NCBI RefSeq assembly: GCF_000814845.2
Contig: NZ_CP010431.2
Location: forward strand, 3,472,001 to 3,536,000
Source of the DNA: Pandoraea sputorum
GTDB taxonomy: Bacteria; Pseudomonadota; Gammaproteobacteria; Burkholderiales; Burkholderiaceae
Direction: 5' to 3'
Length of the DNA stretch: 64,000 nt
Below the pieces are notes generated by a model, which saw nothing but the letters and a program-made list of their open reading frames with translations, ran no database searches and had not been told where the DNA came from. Below, piece by piece: positions 25,579 through 34,717 of this stretch; position 1 is the stretch's first letter; the number at the start of each line of letters is the position of its first letter. Position numbers and translations under genes: made by a program.

Positions 25579-26223
25579 ATGAACGACGCCAAACGCCGTG
25601 CCCTGTTCGAGACGCTGCAACAGCTCAATCCCACACCGACGACGGAGTTGGAATACACGTCGCCCTTCGAGTTGTTGATCGCGGTACTACTCTCCGCACA
25701 GGCGACCGATGTCTCGGTGAACAAAGCGACCCGCAAGCTTTACGCCGTAGCGAACACGCCCGCAAAAATGATTGCGCTGGGCGAAGCAGGCGTGTCCGAT
25801 TTCATCAAGACGATCGGGCTGTATCGCACGAAGGCCAAGAACGTCATCGCCACCTGCCAGTTGCTGCTCGACAAGCACGCCGGGGAGGTTCCGCGATCGC
25901 GTGAAGCGCTCGAAGCGTTGCCGGGCGTTGGCCGCAAGACCGCGAACGTCGTACTGAATACCGCGTTCGGCGAGGACACGATTGCGGTCGATACGCATAT
26001 TTTCCGTGTCGCCAATCGCACTGGACTGGCGCCCGGCAAGGACCCGCTGGCCGTCGAACTGGCACTGGAACGCCTGACTCCGCGCGAGTTCAAACACGAC
26101 GCACATCACTGGCTCATCTTGCACGGTCGCTACGTATGCAAGGCACGCAAACCGGAGTGCTGGCATTGCGCCATCGAACCGCTCTGCGATTTCCGGCCGA
26201 AAACACCTGCGCCGAAGGCGTGA
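25579..26223 (+). CDS. nth: Endonuclease III
   Basis: 214 aa. This bifunctional DNA glycosylase/AP lyase removes oxidised pyrimidines. The helix-hairpin-helix LPGVGRKTA carries catalytic Lys120, Asp138 is in AVDTHIFRV, and the [4Fe-4S] cluster ligands are Cys187, Cys194, Cys197 and Cys203, all at the E. coli numbers. It depends on Fe-S assembly. It lies 123 bp after the RnfB-like gene and ends at a terminator. Confidence 0.97.
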   Translation: MNDAKRRALFETLQQLNPTPTTELEYTSPFELLIAVLLSAQATDVSVNKATRKLYAVANTPAKMIALGEAGVSDFIKTIGLYRTKAKNVIATCQLLLDKHAGEVPRSREALEALPGVGRKTANVVLNTAFGEDTIAVDTHIFRVANRTGLAPGKDPLAVELALERLTPREFKHDAHHWLILHGRYVCKARKPECWHCAIEPLCDFRPKTPAPKA

Positions 26224-26269
26224 CACGCCATTAACGCTCACCGACATCAGCCATGGCGGTAGCACAAAC

Positions 26270-26305
26270 GAAACGGGCGGCCCGATATCGGGACCGCCCG
26301 TTTTG
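26270..26305. terminator. Terminator after nth
   Basis: aaacgggcgg and ccgcccgttt pair around a nested cccgatatcggg palindrome. A T-rich tail follows on the plus strand, with a weaker one on the minus strand, so it may also serve the nitroreductase gene. Confidence 0.8.
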
Positions 26306-26356
26306 TTTGTACGTTTCACACTTCGGATGAGGCCGTAAAGCCTCACCGACCTTGCA

Positions 26357-26950
26357 TCAGATGATGCGCGCCGCTTCGTCGAACGACAAACGTGGGTTGC
26401 GGGGGAACAGCTTGTCCTGATCGCCGTAGCCCAGATTGCAGATGAAGTTCACACGCCATTCGGTGCCAGCAAAGAACGTATCGTTGACCTTTTGAGCATC
26501 GAAACCGGCCATCGGACCGCAATCCAGACCCAACGCGCGTGCGGCCAGAATGAAGTAGCCGCCTTGCAACGAGCTGTTCATATGGGCGGCGCCTGCTGCC
26601 TTGGCTGCGTCCCCCGAGAACATCGGCACCATCTTCTCCGCACCGTTCGGGAACAACTTGGGCAGGTGCTCGTAGAACTTCAGGTCATACGCAATGATGG
26701 CCGTCACGGGGGCCGTGCGGGTCTTGTCCACGTTACCGGGTGCCATGCATTCGATCAGTTTCGCCTTCGCCTCCGGGCTCTTCACGAAGACAATCCGGGC
26801 GGGCGTCGTGTTGGCCGACGTCGGGCCCCACTTCACCAGATCGTAGAGTTCGCGCAGCGTCTCGTCGCTGACCGGCTTGTCGAGCCACACGTTGTGCGTG
26901 CGGGCATCGGTGAACAACTGGGCGATGGCTTCTTTGGCAATGATGCTCAT
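26357..26950 (-). CDS. Nitroreductase-family protein, RutE/HadB-like malonic semialdehyde reductase
   Basis: 197 aa, FMN-dependent fold. [45 protein letters not shown] and the downstream [21 protein letters not shown] closely follow RutE, which reduces malonic semialdehyde in pyrimidine degradation. The other rut genes are not present, so it may be a general reductase. The ATG at 26950 is preceded by an in-frame extension that is unlikely to be translated. A DMT transporter gene lies upstream on the same strand. Confidence 0.82.
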   Translation of the reverse strand: MSIIAKEAIAQLFTDARTHNVWLDKPVSDETLRELYDLVKWGPTSANTTPARIVFVKSPEAKAKLIECMAPGNVDKTRTAPVTAIIAYDLKFYEHLPKLFPNGAEKMVPMFSGDAAKAAGAAHMNSSLQGGYFILAARALGLDCGPMAGFDAQKVNDTFFAGTEWRVNFICNLGYGDQDKLFPRNPRLSFDEAARII

Positions 26951-27041
26951 GACGAATGACCTCGGGTGTTGAATAGCGAACGAAGGGCGATTGTACCGTT
27001 GCCGCCCGGTGGGCGCAGACGCGCCAAAATTGCACGCGGAA

Positions 27042-27992
27042 TCAAGCGCTTGCCGATGCCCCACGCGCAGACAGCCAGAGCACACCCGCCAGAATGAGTG
27101 CCCCGCCTGCCCACTGTCCCGCCGTGAGCGTTTCGCCGAGCAGCATGGCCGCGAGCAGCACCGTTACGACGGGCTCCAGCGTCGAGAGCATCGAGGCGCG
27201 TCCCGCGCCAAGACGCTGCAAACCGGCGAAGAAGGTCAGAATGGCGATGACCGTAGAACAGACGGCAATCGCGGTGAGCGCCGCCCATCCGCCGATCTCT
27301 GCGGGCCAACGCAACGGTAGCCCCTGTGAGCTGCGTACCGCCGCCAAGACGCCGAAGGATACCGTTGCCGCGAGACAAACTAGCGTTGCCGTCGCCCGTG
27401 CGTCGACACCCCGCGTCAGCCGCGCGCCCACGATGATGTATCCCGAATAGATCAACGCGGCGGCGACCGCCAGCGCCATGCCCAGCGGCTGCCCCTGACC
27501 GCCGCCAACGGTCAGCGCCGTCCCCAGCGAGCAAAGCACCAGGGCACCGAGCTTTACCGGCGTGAGGCGTTCATGCAGAAAAACCGCCGCCAGAAGCGTG
27601 ACGAATACCGGGTAAAGGTAAAGCAGCAATGCGACGAGCGACGCCTGTGCATACTGCAACGCGCCAAAGAAACACAGCGATTGACCGACGTAGCCGATGC
27701 CGCCCATCAGCGCGATATGCAACGACTGTCGACGCGACGGAAAGCGGACCTGCTGCATGCGGCACCAGAGGAGCAGCAGCACGGCTGCGACGAAAAAACG
27801 GAACAGCAGCATGGCGAACATGTCGGCGCCGGAAGCCGTGGCCGCGCGCGCGAAAATCGCCATCGCCCCGAACGCCGAGGCCGAGATGGCGATCAATGCA
27901 ATGCCCCCCCAAGCGGACGGTGGCGTGTGAGGCGCGGTGGGAACGCTGTCCGGTGCTGCGCTTGCAGTGGAGGTACGAGGGCTTTGCGACAT
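27042..27992 (-). CDS. EamA/DMT-family transporter
   Basis: 316 aa from the ATG 27992. Ten predicted membrane helices in two EamA repeats, with the usual [25 protein letters not shown] and [27 protein letters not shown] patterns at the end of each repeat. Members export amino acids or other small metabolites. No specific substrate can be inferred. The nitroreductase gene follows 91 bp downstream. Confidence 0.85.
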   Translation of the reverse strand: MSQSPRTSTASAAPDSVPTAPHTPPSAWGGIALIAISASAFGAMAIFARAATASGADMFAMLLFRFFVAAVLLLLWCRMQQVRFPSRRQSLHIALMGGIGYVGQSLCFFGALQYAQASLVALLLYLYPVFVTLLAAVFLHERLTPVKLGALVLCSLGTALTVGGGQGQPLGMALAVAAALIYSGYIIVGARLTRGVDARATATLVCLAATVSFGVLAAVRSSQGLPLRWPAEIGGWAALTAIAVCSTVIAILTFFAGLQRLGAGRASMLSTLEPVVTVLLAAMLLGETLTAGQWAGGALILAGVLWLSARGASASA

Positions 27993-28159
27993 AATTACGC
28001 GATTTGGGGGACAATACGGCATGTTTTACATGCGTTACTAGCGCGTTCCGTCCATCTCAGGCACGCCCGGCGACTTTCGGCATCATGCGAACGGATTCGC
28101 CATTGTAGCCACGGTAAGGCGCGCCACAAGACGCCTCAAAAGAACCCCACGGAGTCCCC

Positions 28160-28591
28160 ATGTTTAATCCGAGCCGTGACGAAGTCCGGCAATTCTTCTG
28201 CACCACGTGGCAAAAGCAGCGTGACGGCAATATTCTGACGCCGCTCGAAACGATTGCCGCCGACTGGATCAACGAACACCCCGAGTACCACGATGCGCTC
28301 GCCGATACCGAAGACGCCAGCGCCCGCGATTACTCACCGGAAGCAGGCCAGACCAACCCGTTCCTGCATTTGTCCATGCACCTGGCGATCAGCGAGCAGG
28401 TCTCCATCGATCAACCGCCCGGTATCCGCGCTGCGTACGAAAAACTGACGAATCGTCTCGACTCGCCGCACGAAGCACAGCATCGCATCATGGAGTGTCT
28501 GGGGCAGACGCTTTGGGAAGCCCAGCGCAGCGGGCAGCCACCCGACTCGGACGCCTACCTCCAGCGTATCGAGCAGCAGGCGTCGCGCTAA
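28160..28591 (+). CDS. DUF1841 family protein
   Basis: 143 aa, soluble. The opening MFNPSRDEVRQFFCTTWQKQRDGNILTPLETIAADWINEHPEYH and the central NPFLHLSMHLAISEQVSIDQPPGIRAAY are the DUF1841 hallmarks. The family is restricted mostly to beta- and gammaproteobacteria and has no known role. GGAG lies about 8 bp before the ATG. It is upstream of and convergent with the cytochrome genes. Confidence 0.85.
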   Translation: MFNPSRDEVRQFFCTTWQKQRDGNILTPLETIAADWINEHPEYHDALADTEDASARDYSPEAGQTNPFLHLSMHLAISEQVSIDQPPGIRAAYEKLTNRLDSPHEAQHRIMECLGQTLWEAQRSGQPPDSDAYLQRIEQQASR

Positions 28592-28675
28592 GCGCCATCC
28601 GATCGTTGCGGCGGTACGCAAACGGTGCGCAGCCGCCAGCACTCACCGCTCGCCCACGGCACTAAGCGCACGAAA

Positions 28676-28713
28676 GCAAACGACGGTTGCCTTGACAGCA
28701 ACCGTCGTTTTTC
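28676..28713. terminator. Bidirectional terminator between the DUF1841 and cytochrome genes
   Basis: aacgacggttgc and gcaaccgtcgtt form a 12-bp stem with a short loop. TTTTT follows on the plus strand and TTTGCTTT on the minus strand. Confidence 0.82.
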
Positions 28714-28732
28714 CATGCAGACGTCGAAACGC

Positions 28733-29155
28733 TTACTTTTTCGTCACGAGATCGCCGGGTAGTGACTCGATGTAAGCGGAGATGTCCTTCAGTTCCTGCG
28801 ACGTGAACGGACGCGGCTTGCCGTCCTTGTCGAGCGTCGCCGGATTCGACATGACCTGCGTCTTCATGATGGCGTTGCTGCGGCCATACACCAGACTGTG
28901 TTCGTTCTGGTACGCACGCAACGCGTTATAGACGTAATCCGCGTATTGACCAGCCAGCTTCGGGTATTCCGGGGTGATCGGCGCGTTCAGGTTGGCGCCG
29001 TGGCAACTGGCGCACATGCCTTTGTCGACGAGCGCCTTACCGTTGGCGATATTGCCCGCAGCGACTGCGTTACCGCTCGTTGCGGCAAGCATCGCGCCCA
29101 GCGTCAGGGACACTGCCGCAGCGGCCTTTGCCATCGAATGCATCGAATGCTTCAT
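28733..29155 (-). CDS. Periplasmic class I cytochrome c (monoheme)
   Basis: 140 aa. A signal peptide (about 1-33, ending NAVAA) precedes one heme-binding CASCH motif, and MKTQVMSN or a nearby Met supplies the distal ligand. The fold resembles cytochrome c553/c4-type domains, which shuttle electrons between the bc1 complex and terminal oxidases. AGGAG lies 6-7 bp before the ATG at 29155. A second monoheme cytochrome gene lies 25 bp upstream on the same strand, so they form a two-gene operon and may act as a pair. Confidence 0.9.
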   Translation of the reverse strand: MKHSMHSMAKAAAAVSLTLGAMLAATSGNAVAAGNIANGKALVDKGMCASCHGANLNAPITPEYPKLAGQYADYVYNALRAYQNEHSLVYGRSNAIMKTQVMSNPATLDKDGKPRPFTSQELKDISAYIESLPGDLVTKK

Positions 29156-29180
29156 CGTGTTCTCCTCAGCCACGCACGTA

Positions 29181-29546
29181 TTATTTCTGGGGATTGACCG
29201 GCGTCGACGCCGTCTGCGCCGCGTAGTACGCGGCGATGTCGACGATGTCCTGTTCGGTCAACGTGGCTGCGATGCCATGCATCGTCTGGAACTTGCGATC
29301 GCCCTTTGCGTATTCCTTCAGGGCGTTTTCGATGTACTTCGCGTTCTGTCCGCCGATCTTGGGGACGTGATACACCTCGGGGAACGCGGTGCGATAGTCG
29401 GCAATGCCGTGGCAGCCAATGCACATGGCCACCTTGCTCTTTGCCGCCTCCATATCAGGCTTGAGTTCGGCCGCATGAAGGGCGCTGACCGACATGAACG
29501 ACGTGCTGCCAAGCGCCAGCGCCATCATCGTGAGGAACTTTTTCAT
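29181..29546 (-). CDS. Periplasmic class I cytochrome c (monoheme)
   Basis: 121 aa. A signal peptide (MKKFLTMMALALGSTSFMSVSALHAAE) is followed by CIGCH heme attachment and a C-terminal MHGIAATLTEQDIVDIAAYYAAQ, whose Met is the likely sixth ligand. Together with the downstream cytochrome it resembles the two halves of a diheme c4, split into separate proteins. The ATG at 29546 is chosen for the signal peptide; the longer open frame upstream is leader sequence. Confidence 0.9.
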   Translation of the reverse strand: MKKFLTMMALALGSTSFMSVSALHAAELKPDMEAAKSKVAMCIGCHGIADYRTAFPEVYHVPKIGGQNAKYIENALKEYAKGDRKFQTMHGIAATLTEQDIVDIAAYYAAQTASTPVNPQK

Positions 29547-29827
29547 GGTCTTCTTGGGAACGTTTTTGGTTGGAATACCGGCCCGCAACACGCAGATCGA
29601 CGTCCCGGCTCCAAGGCGGTCGACCTGTGAAAAAAGCAATCGATTGTAACCCACACCCTCCGAGGCGCAAACTCGGTGCTGACCCGCACAGTTCTCCGAA
29701 GTTTTTTCGCAAGCCATTGATGTCAATGCACATTTTCAAGGTGCAAGCGAGCCATATGCGCAATGTCTTATACTGAACTTTTTCCCTGCCCGGCCGGTTG
29801 GCCGGCTGTTCGCGGACGGCTCTGACA

Positions 29828-30670
29828 ATGCGCTTTGAAGGCTCTTCCCAATACGTCGCCACCGACGACCTCAAGCTCGCCGTGAACGCGGCGGCCACGC
29901 TGCAACGACCGCTGCTCATCAAGGGCGAACCTGGCACCGGCAAAACCATGCTCGCCGAGGAAGTCGCTGCCGCCCTCGATATGCCACTGCTGCAGTGGCA
30001 CGTGAAGTCCACCACCAAGGCGCAGCAAGGGCTCTACGAATACGACGCGGTCTCGCGGCTGCGCGATTCGCAACTGGGCGACGAGCGCGTTCGCGACATC
30101 GCCAACTACATCGTCAAGGGCGTGCTCTGGCAAGCGTTCGAGGCCGACCAGCCGGTCGTGTTGCTGATCGACGAGATCGACAAGGCCGACATCGAATTCC
30201 CCAACGACTTGCTGCGTGAGCTCGATCGCATGGAGTTCTACGTCTACGAGACGCGAGAACTGGTGAAGGCCCGCCACCGTCCGCTCGTCATCATCACGTC
30301 GAACAACGAGAAGGAACTGCCCGACGCCTTCCTGCGCCGCTGCTTCTTCCACTACATCAAGTTCCCGGAACCGGCGACGATGCAGTCGATCATCGACGTC
30401 CACTTCCCGAACATCCGTCGCGAACTGGTCAACGCCGCCATGGCGACGTTCTTCGAAGTGCGCGAAATCCCGGGCCTGAAGAAGAAGCCGTCGACGTCGG
30501 AACTGATCGACTGGCTCAAGCTGCTGATGGCCGAGGAAATCGGCCCTGAAGCCCTTCGCAGCGCCGACAACAAACTGGCCATCCCGCCGCTTGCGGGCGC
30601 TTTGCTCAAGAACGAGCAGGACATGCACCTGTTCGAGCGTCTCGTCTTCATGAATCGCGCCAACCGATAA
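29828..30670 (+). CDS. MoxR-type AAA+ ATPase
   Basis: 280 aa. Walker A GEPGTGKTMLAEE, Walker B VVLLIDEIDKAD, sensor 1 (ITSNNEKELPDAFLRR) and arginine finger region are present. MoxR ATPases act as chaperones that mature or insert cofactors in metalloenzymes, always with a VWA partner, which here follows 13 bp downstream. Start ATG 29828 (MRFEGSSQYVATDDL). Confidence 0.93.
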   Translation: MRFEGSSQYVATDDLKLAVNAAATLQRPLLIKGEPGTGKTMLAEEVAAALDMPLLQWHVKSTTKAQQGLYEYDAVSRLRDSQLGDERVRDIANYIVKGVLWQAFEADQPVVLLIDEIDKADIEFPNDLLRELDRMEFYVYETRELVKARHRPLVIITSNNEKELPDAFLRRCFFHYIKFPEPATMQSIIDVHFPNIRRELVNAAMATFFEVREIPGLKKKPSTSELIDWLKLLMAEEIGPEALRSADNKLAIPPLAGALLKNEQDMHLFERLVFMNRANR

Positions 30671-30683
30671 GCGCGCCCACGTC

Positions 30684-31859
30684 ATGCTGATCGACTTCTT
30701 CTACACCTTGCGCGCGGCAAAGCTGCCGGTCTCGGTCAAGGAATACCTGACGCTGCTCGAAGCGCTTCAGCGTCAGGTGATCGCGCCCTCGCTCGACGAG
30801 TTCTACTATCTCGCTCGCCTCTCGCTCATCAAGGACGAGAAGCACTACGACAAGTTCGATCAGGCGTTCGGTGCGTACTTCAAAGGCGTGCAGCAAATCG
30901 TCGACGCCTCCGGCGAAGTGCCGCTCGACTGGCTCAAGAAGCGGATGCAACGCGAGTTGTCCCCCGAGGACAAGGCGCGTATTCAGGCGCTGGGCGGAAT
31001 CGACAAGCTCATGGAACGCCTGAAGCAACTCTTCGACGAGCAGAAGGGGCGGCATGAAGGCGGCAGCAAGTGGATCGGCACGGGCGGCACGTCGCCGTTC
31101 GGCAATGGCGGCTTCAATCCCGAAGGCATCCGCATCGGCGGCGAGAGCAACGGCAATCGCACCGCAGTCAAAGTATGGGACCAACGTACGTACCGCGACT
31201 ACGACGACACCGTAGAACTGGGCACGCGCAACATCAAGGTTGCACTACGCCGTCTGCGTAAGTTCGCGCGCGAAGGGGCCGCCGAGGAACTCGATCTCGA
31301 CGACACGATTCGCTCCACAGCAGCCAATGCAGGCTGGCTCGATCTGAAGCTGGTGCCCGAGCGTCACAACAACGTGAAGGTGCTGATGCTGCTGGACGTG
31401 GGCGGGTCGATGGACGATCACATCGCGCGCACGGAAGAACTCTTCTCGGCCGCGAAATCGGAATTCAAGCATCTCGAGTTCTACTATTTCCACAACTGCG
31501 TCTACGACTATCTCTGGCGGCAGAACCGCCGACGTCACAACGAGCGATTCGAGACGTGGGACGTGCTGCGTAAATATCCGGCCGACTACAAGTTGATCTT
31601 CGTGGGCGATGCGACGATGAGTCCGTACGAAGTACTGCAACCGGGTGGCTCCGTCGAGTACAACAACAAGGAAGCGGGCGCTGTCTGGCTGCGGCGCTTT
31701 ATCGACCGATACCCGCATCACGCGTGGCTCAACCCTGAGCCGGAAGCCATTTGGCAATATCGTCAATCGATTTCGGTGATCCGCCAGCTCTTTGCGAATC
31801 GTATGTATCCGATTACGCTGGCGGGGCTGGAATCGGCCATGCGGGTACTAAGCAAGTAA
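30684..31859 (+). CDS. VWA-domain protein, CoxE-like partner of MoxR
   Basis: 391 aa. A helical N-terminal part is followed by a C-terminal von Willebrand A domain with the MIDAS motif DVGGSMDDH (Asp-x-Gly-x-Ser) and YYFHNCVYDYLW. It resembles CoxE and ViaA-like proteins that pair with MoxR ATPases (CoxD, RavA). A Gly/Asn-rich loop (GTGGTSPFGNGGFNPEGIRIGGESNG) separates the two parts. Its metalloprotein target is not evident; the adjacent divergent cytochromes c are one candidate context. Confidence 0.9.
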   Translation: MLIDFFYTLRAAKLPVSVKEYLTLLEALQRQVIAPSLDEFYYLARLSLIKDEKHYDKFDQAFGAYFKGVQQIVDASGEVPLDWLKKRMQRELSPEDKARIQALGGIDKLMERLKQLFDEQKGRHEGGSKWIGTGGTSPFGNGGFNPEGIRIGGESNGNRTAVKVWDQRTYRDYDDTVELGTRNIKVALRRLRKFAREGAAEELDLDDTIRSTAANAGWLDLKLVPERHNNVKVLMLLDVGGSMDDHIARTEELFSAAKSEFKHLEFYYFHNCVYDYLWRQNRRRHNERFETWDVLRKYPADYKLIFVGDATMSPYEVLQPGGSVEYNNKEAGAVWLRRFIDRYPHHAWLNPEPEAIWQYRQSISVIRQLFANRMYPITLAGLESAMRVLSK

Positions 31860-32001
31860 CCTGGAAATCCCCGCGTCACGGCAGATACTCCGCAGATTCA
31901 CGGCATGGCGCACGCCGTCCGCACACAACGGCACGCCGCACAATGCGGCAGAACCGCCGCACATCACAACAACAACGCAACCAAAGAGACAGCACGCCAT
32001 C

Positions 32002-33198
32002 ATGACGTCGAGCACCACTCCCCTGCCCCCGCTGCGCCCGCTGGCGGACACGTCGCCATCGGCCATCGTGGCCGGCTTCGTGGCGATGATGACCGGCTAC
32101 ACCAGTTCGCTCATCCTTATGTTTCAGGCCGGACAGGCCGCCCATCTCTCGCCTGCGCAGATTTCGTCGTGGATCTGGGCGCTGTCCATCGGCATGGGAC
32201 TGACGACCATCGGACTATCGCTTCGCTACCGCACGCCGGTGGTGATCGCGTGGTCGACGCCAGGCGCCGCCCTGCTGATTACGTCGCTGCCGGGTGTGCC
32301 GTACGGTGAGGCCATCGGCGCGTTCATCGTCTGCAATGCGCTCATCGCGATCTGCGGACTGACGGGGGGCTTCGAAACGATCATGCGGCGCGTGCCACCC
32401 GCATTGGCGTCTGCGCTGCTGGCGGGCATTCTGTTTCGCATCGGACTGGAGATTTTCGTCGCCGCGCAGCACCAGACGGCACTCGTGCTCTCCATGTTCT
32501 TCACGTACCTCATCGTCAAACGACTCGCCTCGCGCTACGCTATTCTGCTGGCGCTGATCGTGGGTACAGCCGTTGCCGGTGGGCTGGGCCTGCTCGATTT
32601 CAGTCATTTCAACGTGTCGCTGGCAAAGCCGGTGTGGACCACGCCGTCGTTCTCGTTGTCGGCGACGATCAGCATCGCGATCCCGCTGTTCGTGGTGGCC
32701 ATGGCGTCGCAGAACGTCCCCGGACTCGCCGTCTTGCGTGCGGATGGTTACAACGTCCCCGCATCGCCGTTGATTTCGACGACCGGTATCGCGTCGGTGC
32801 TGCTCGCGCCGTTCGGGTCGCACGGCATCCATCTGGCGGCCATCACCGCGGCGATCTGCACGGGACGCGAAGCGCATGAAGACCCTGCGAAACGCTATAC
32901 GGCAGCAGTATGGTCGGGCGTCTTTTATCTGATCGCCGGAACATTCGGTGCGACCATCGCAGCGCTGTTTGCGGCGTTTCCGAAGGCCCTCGTCGTCTCC
33001 ATCGCCGCGCTGGCTCTGTTCGGCTCGATCATGAACGGGCTGGCGAATGCCATGCATGACACGAAGCAACGCGAAGCCGCGCTCATCACGTTCATGGTGA
33101 CCGCCTCGGGACTGACGCTGCTCTCCATCGGGTCCGCCTTCTGGGGACTGATCGCCGGGGTGGTAACGCTGGCGATTCTGCAATGGCGACGCGCCTGA
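32002..33198 (+). CDS. benE: BenE-family benzoate/H+ symporter
   Basis: 398 aa with about 12 membrane helices. TPVVIAWSTPGAALL, the central SQNVPGLAVLRADGYNVP and APFGSHGIHLAAITAAICTGREAHEDPAKRY are BenE signatures. It would import benzoate with protons. The rest of a ben or cat catabolic cluster is not in the window, so the real substrate may be another aromatic acid. It follows the VWA gene after 142 bp. Confidence 0.88.
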   Translation: MTSSTTPLPPLRPLADTSPSAIVAGFVAMMTGYTSSLILMFQAGQAAHLSPAQISSWIWALSIGMGLTTIGLSLRYRTPVVIAWSTPGAALLITSLPGVPYGEAIGAFIVCNALIAICGLTGGFETIMRRVPPALASALLAGILFRIGLEIFVAAQHQTALVLSMFFTYLIVKRLASRYAILLALIVGTAVAGGLGLLDFSHFNVSLAKPVWTTPSFSLSATISIAIPLFVVAMASQNVPGLAVLRADGYNVPASPLISTTGIASVLLAPFGSHGIHLAAITAAICTGREAHEDPAKRYTAAVWSGVFYLIAGTFGATIAALFAAFPKALVVSIAALALFGSIMNGLANAMHDTKQREAALITFMVTASGLTLLSIGSAFWGLIAGVVTLAILQWRRA

Positions 33199-33277
33199 TC
33201 CCGCCCGGGCCGGAGTGATAACATTCGGCCCGCAACGATTTCAATTCATCTGACGTAACCGCAGGAGCAGTACAACC

Positions 33278-33622
33278 ATGGCAGTCATCGAACCGACCCC
33301 GGTGTTCAAGGAAAACCTCGCCCAGATGGCCTCGATCGGCAGCATCGAAGGCATCGCGCGCATCGACCTGCGCAATGCTGGCGGCGCCGTCGTGGGCACC
33401 ATCGAAAATGCACCGGGCAAGCAAGGCTCGCTCGCCGTCTACCACTACCTCAAGCAAGCCTTCGGTACGCTCGACGCCAAGGCCGCCGAGCACGCACTGG
33501 CGGTTTTCGGTGAGCACACCGCAGACGCGCGCAACCGTCCCGGCGCACACCCGAACGTCGACCGTCTGCTGGCGATCGTTGCCGGTGGCGAAGCGCTGAC
33601 GATCGACGAAGTCGCCGCCTGA
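33278..33622 (+). CDS. DUF2322 family protein
   Basis: 114 aa. PTPVFKENLAQMASIGSIEGIARIDL and KQGSLAVYHYLKQAFGTLDAKAAEHALAVFGEHTADARNRPGAHPNVDRLL fit DUF2322, a small uncharacterised family. GGAG lies about 10 bp before the ATG. A strong terminator follows. No function can be proposed. Confidence 0.78.
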   Translation: MAVIEPTPVFKENLAQMASIGSIEGIARIDLRNAGGAVVGTIENAPGKQGSLAVYHYLKQAFGTLDAKAAEHALAVFGEHTADARNRPGAHPNVDRLLAIVAGGEALTIDEVAA

Positions 33623-33665
33623 AGCGGGCGCACGGTCCCGGCGCGCCGGGACCGAACATCGCGCA

Positions 33666-33700
33666 AAAAGAAAAAGCCAGCCTCTCGGCTGGCTTTTTTT
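33666..33700. terminator. Bidirectional terminator after the DUF2322 gene
   Basis: aaaaagccagcc and ggctggcttttt form an 11-12 bp stem with a 4-nt loop. Long T runs follow on both strands, so it serves both convergent genes. Confidence 0.88.
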
Positions 33701-33758
33701 GCGTCTGCCGCAAACTGTGGCTTCTGCGATGCAGCGATGCGTAGCTACGCGGACAACG

Positions 33759-34601
33759 TCAGACCGTCAGGACTGGACCACCGTCGCCATTCTTCTCGCG
33801 AAGTTGCTTAACCCAACGCTTTGCAGGCAAGCCGGTCGCGGCTTCCACCACCTTGGCACGTGCTTCCACGTCTTTCCATTCCACCGACAGCAGCGGTCCG
33901 TTGAACGCCAGCACGATAACGTTGCCGTCATGGACTTCCGGGAATTCAATCACGCGATTGTCGAAAGCCTGACGCAAACGACGGATGTTCTTCGGATAGC
34001 TGTCGTGATCGCCAAAGAGGTTCATCGTCAGCATGCCCGGCTCGCGCAACGTGGCACGGCACGCCTTGTAGAACGCCGGGGTGTCATGGACCGGACCGCG
34101 TGCGGTGGCGTCGTACAGGTCGATTTGCAGGACGTCGACAGCACCATGATTTGCGGTGTCGGTGACGTAGTCCCACGCATCCGCTTCCAGCACCTTCAAT
34201 CGACGCGAATCGCTCGGCAGATCGAACATCGTGCGAGCAGCGACGACCACCGCCGGGTTCAGCTCAACTGCCGTCACTTGCGTGCGCGGGAATTGCTTGG
34301 CCGAGAACTTCGTGATCGAGCCGGTGCCAAGGCCCAGTTGCACCACGTGCTTCGGTGCGCGCATGAACAGCAACCAAGCCATCATCTGCTGCGCGTATTC
34401 CAGTTCGATACGATCCGGCTTCGACAGACGCATCGCCCCTTGCACCCATTCCGTGCCGAAATGCAGGTAACGCACGCCACCGATTTCAGAGAACGTCACC
34501 GGCGCGAAACGCGGCTTGTACGTGGGACGCGGTGAACGGGCGGCACGGTCGTCGGCGACGAACGCTTCGGCTTCGATGGATTTGCGTTTGATGAGGGTCA
34601 T
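33759..34601 (-). CDS. Spermidine synthase-like class I methyltransferase-fold protein
   Basis: 280 aa from the ATG 34601 (AAGGA ribosome-binding site). The nucleotide-binding motif is VVQLGLGTGSITKF and later strands read VTAVELNPAVVVAARTMF and VDVLQIDLYDATA, as in spermidine synthase relatives. The polyamine-specific N-terminal beta-barrel and gate-loop motifs are not clearly recognisable, so it may be one of the many SpeE-like proteins with an unknown acceptor. It converges with the DUF2322 gene. Confidence 0.78.
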   Translation of the reverse strand: MTLIKRKSIEAEAFVADDRAARSPRPTYKPRFAPVTFSEIGGVRYLHFGTEWVQGAMRLSKPDRIELEYAQQMMAWLLFMRAPKHVVQLGLGTGSITKFSAKQFPRTQVTAVELNPAVVVAARTMFDLPSDSRRLKVLEADAWDYVTDTANHGAVDVLQIDLYDATARGPVHDTPAFYKACRATLREPGMLTMNLFGDHDSYPKNIRRLRQAFDNRVIEFPEVHDGNVIVLAFNGPLLSVEWKDVEARAKVVEAATGLPAKRWVKQLREKNGDGGPVLTV

Positions 34602-34717
34602 GTGTCCTTCAGTATTGCTCGGGATATTCCGATGGGTTCGCATTGTACCGGGTTCACGCGCTTCGCCTGTCGGCGGCACGCTTCTCCTCTACGCAAGTGC
34701 GACGTTTCACGTCACCT

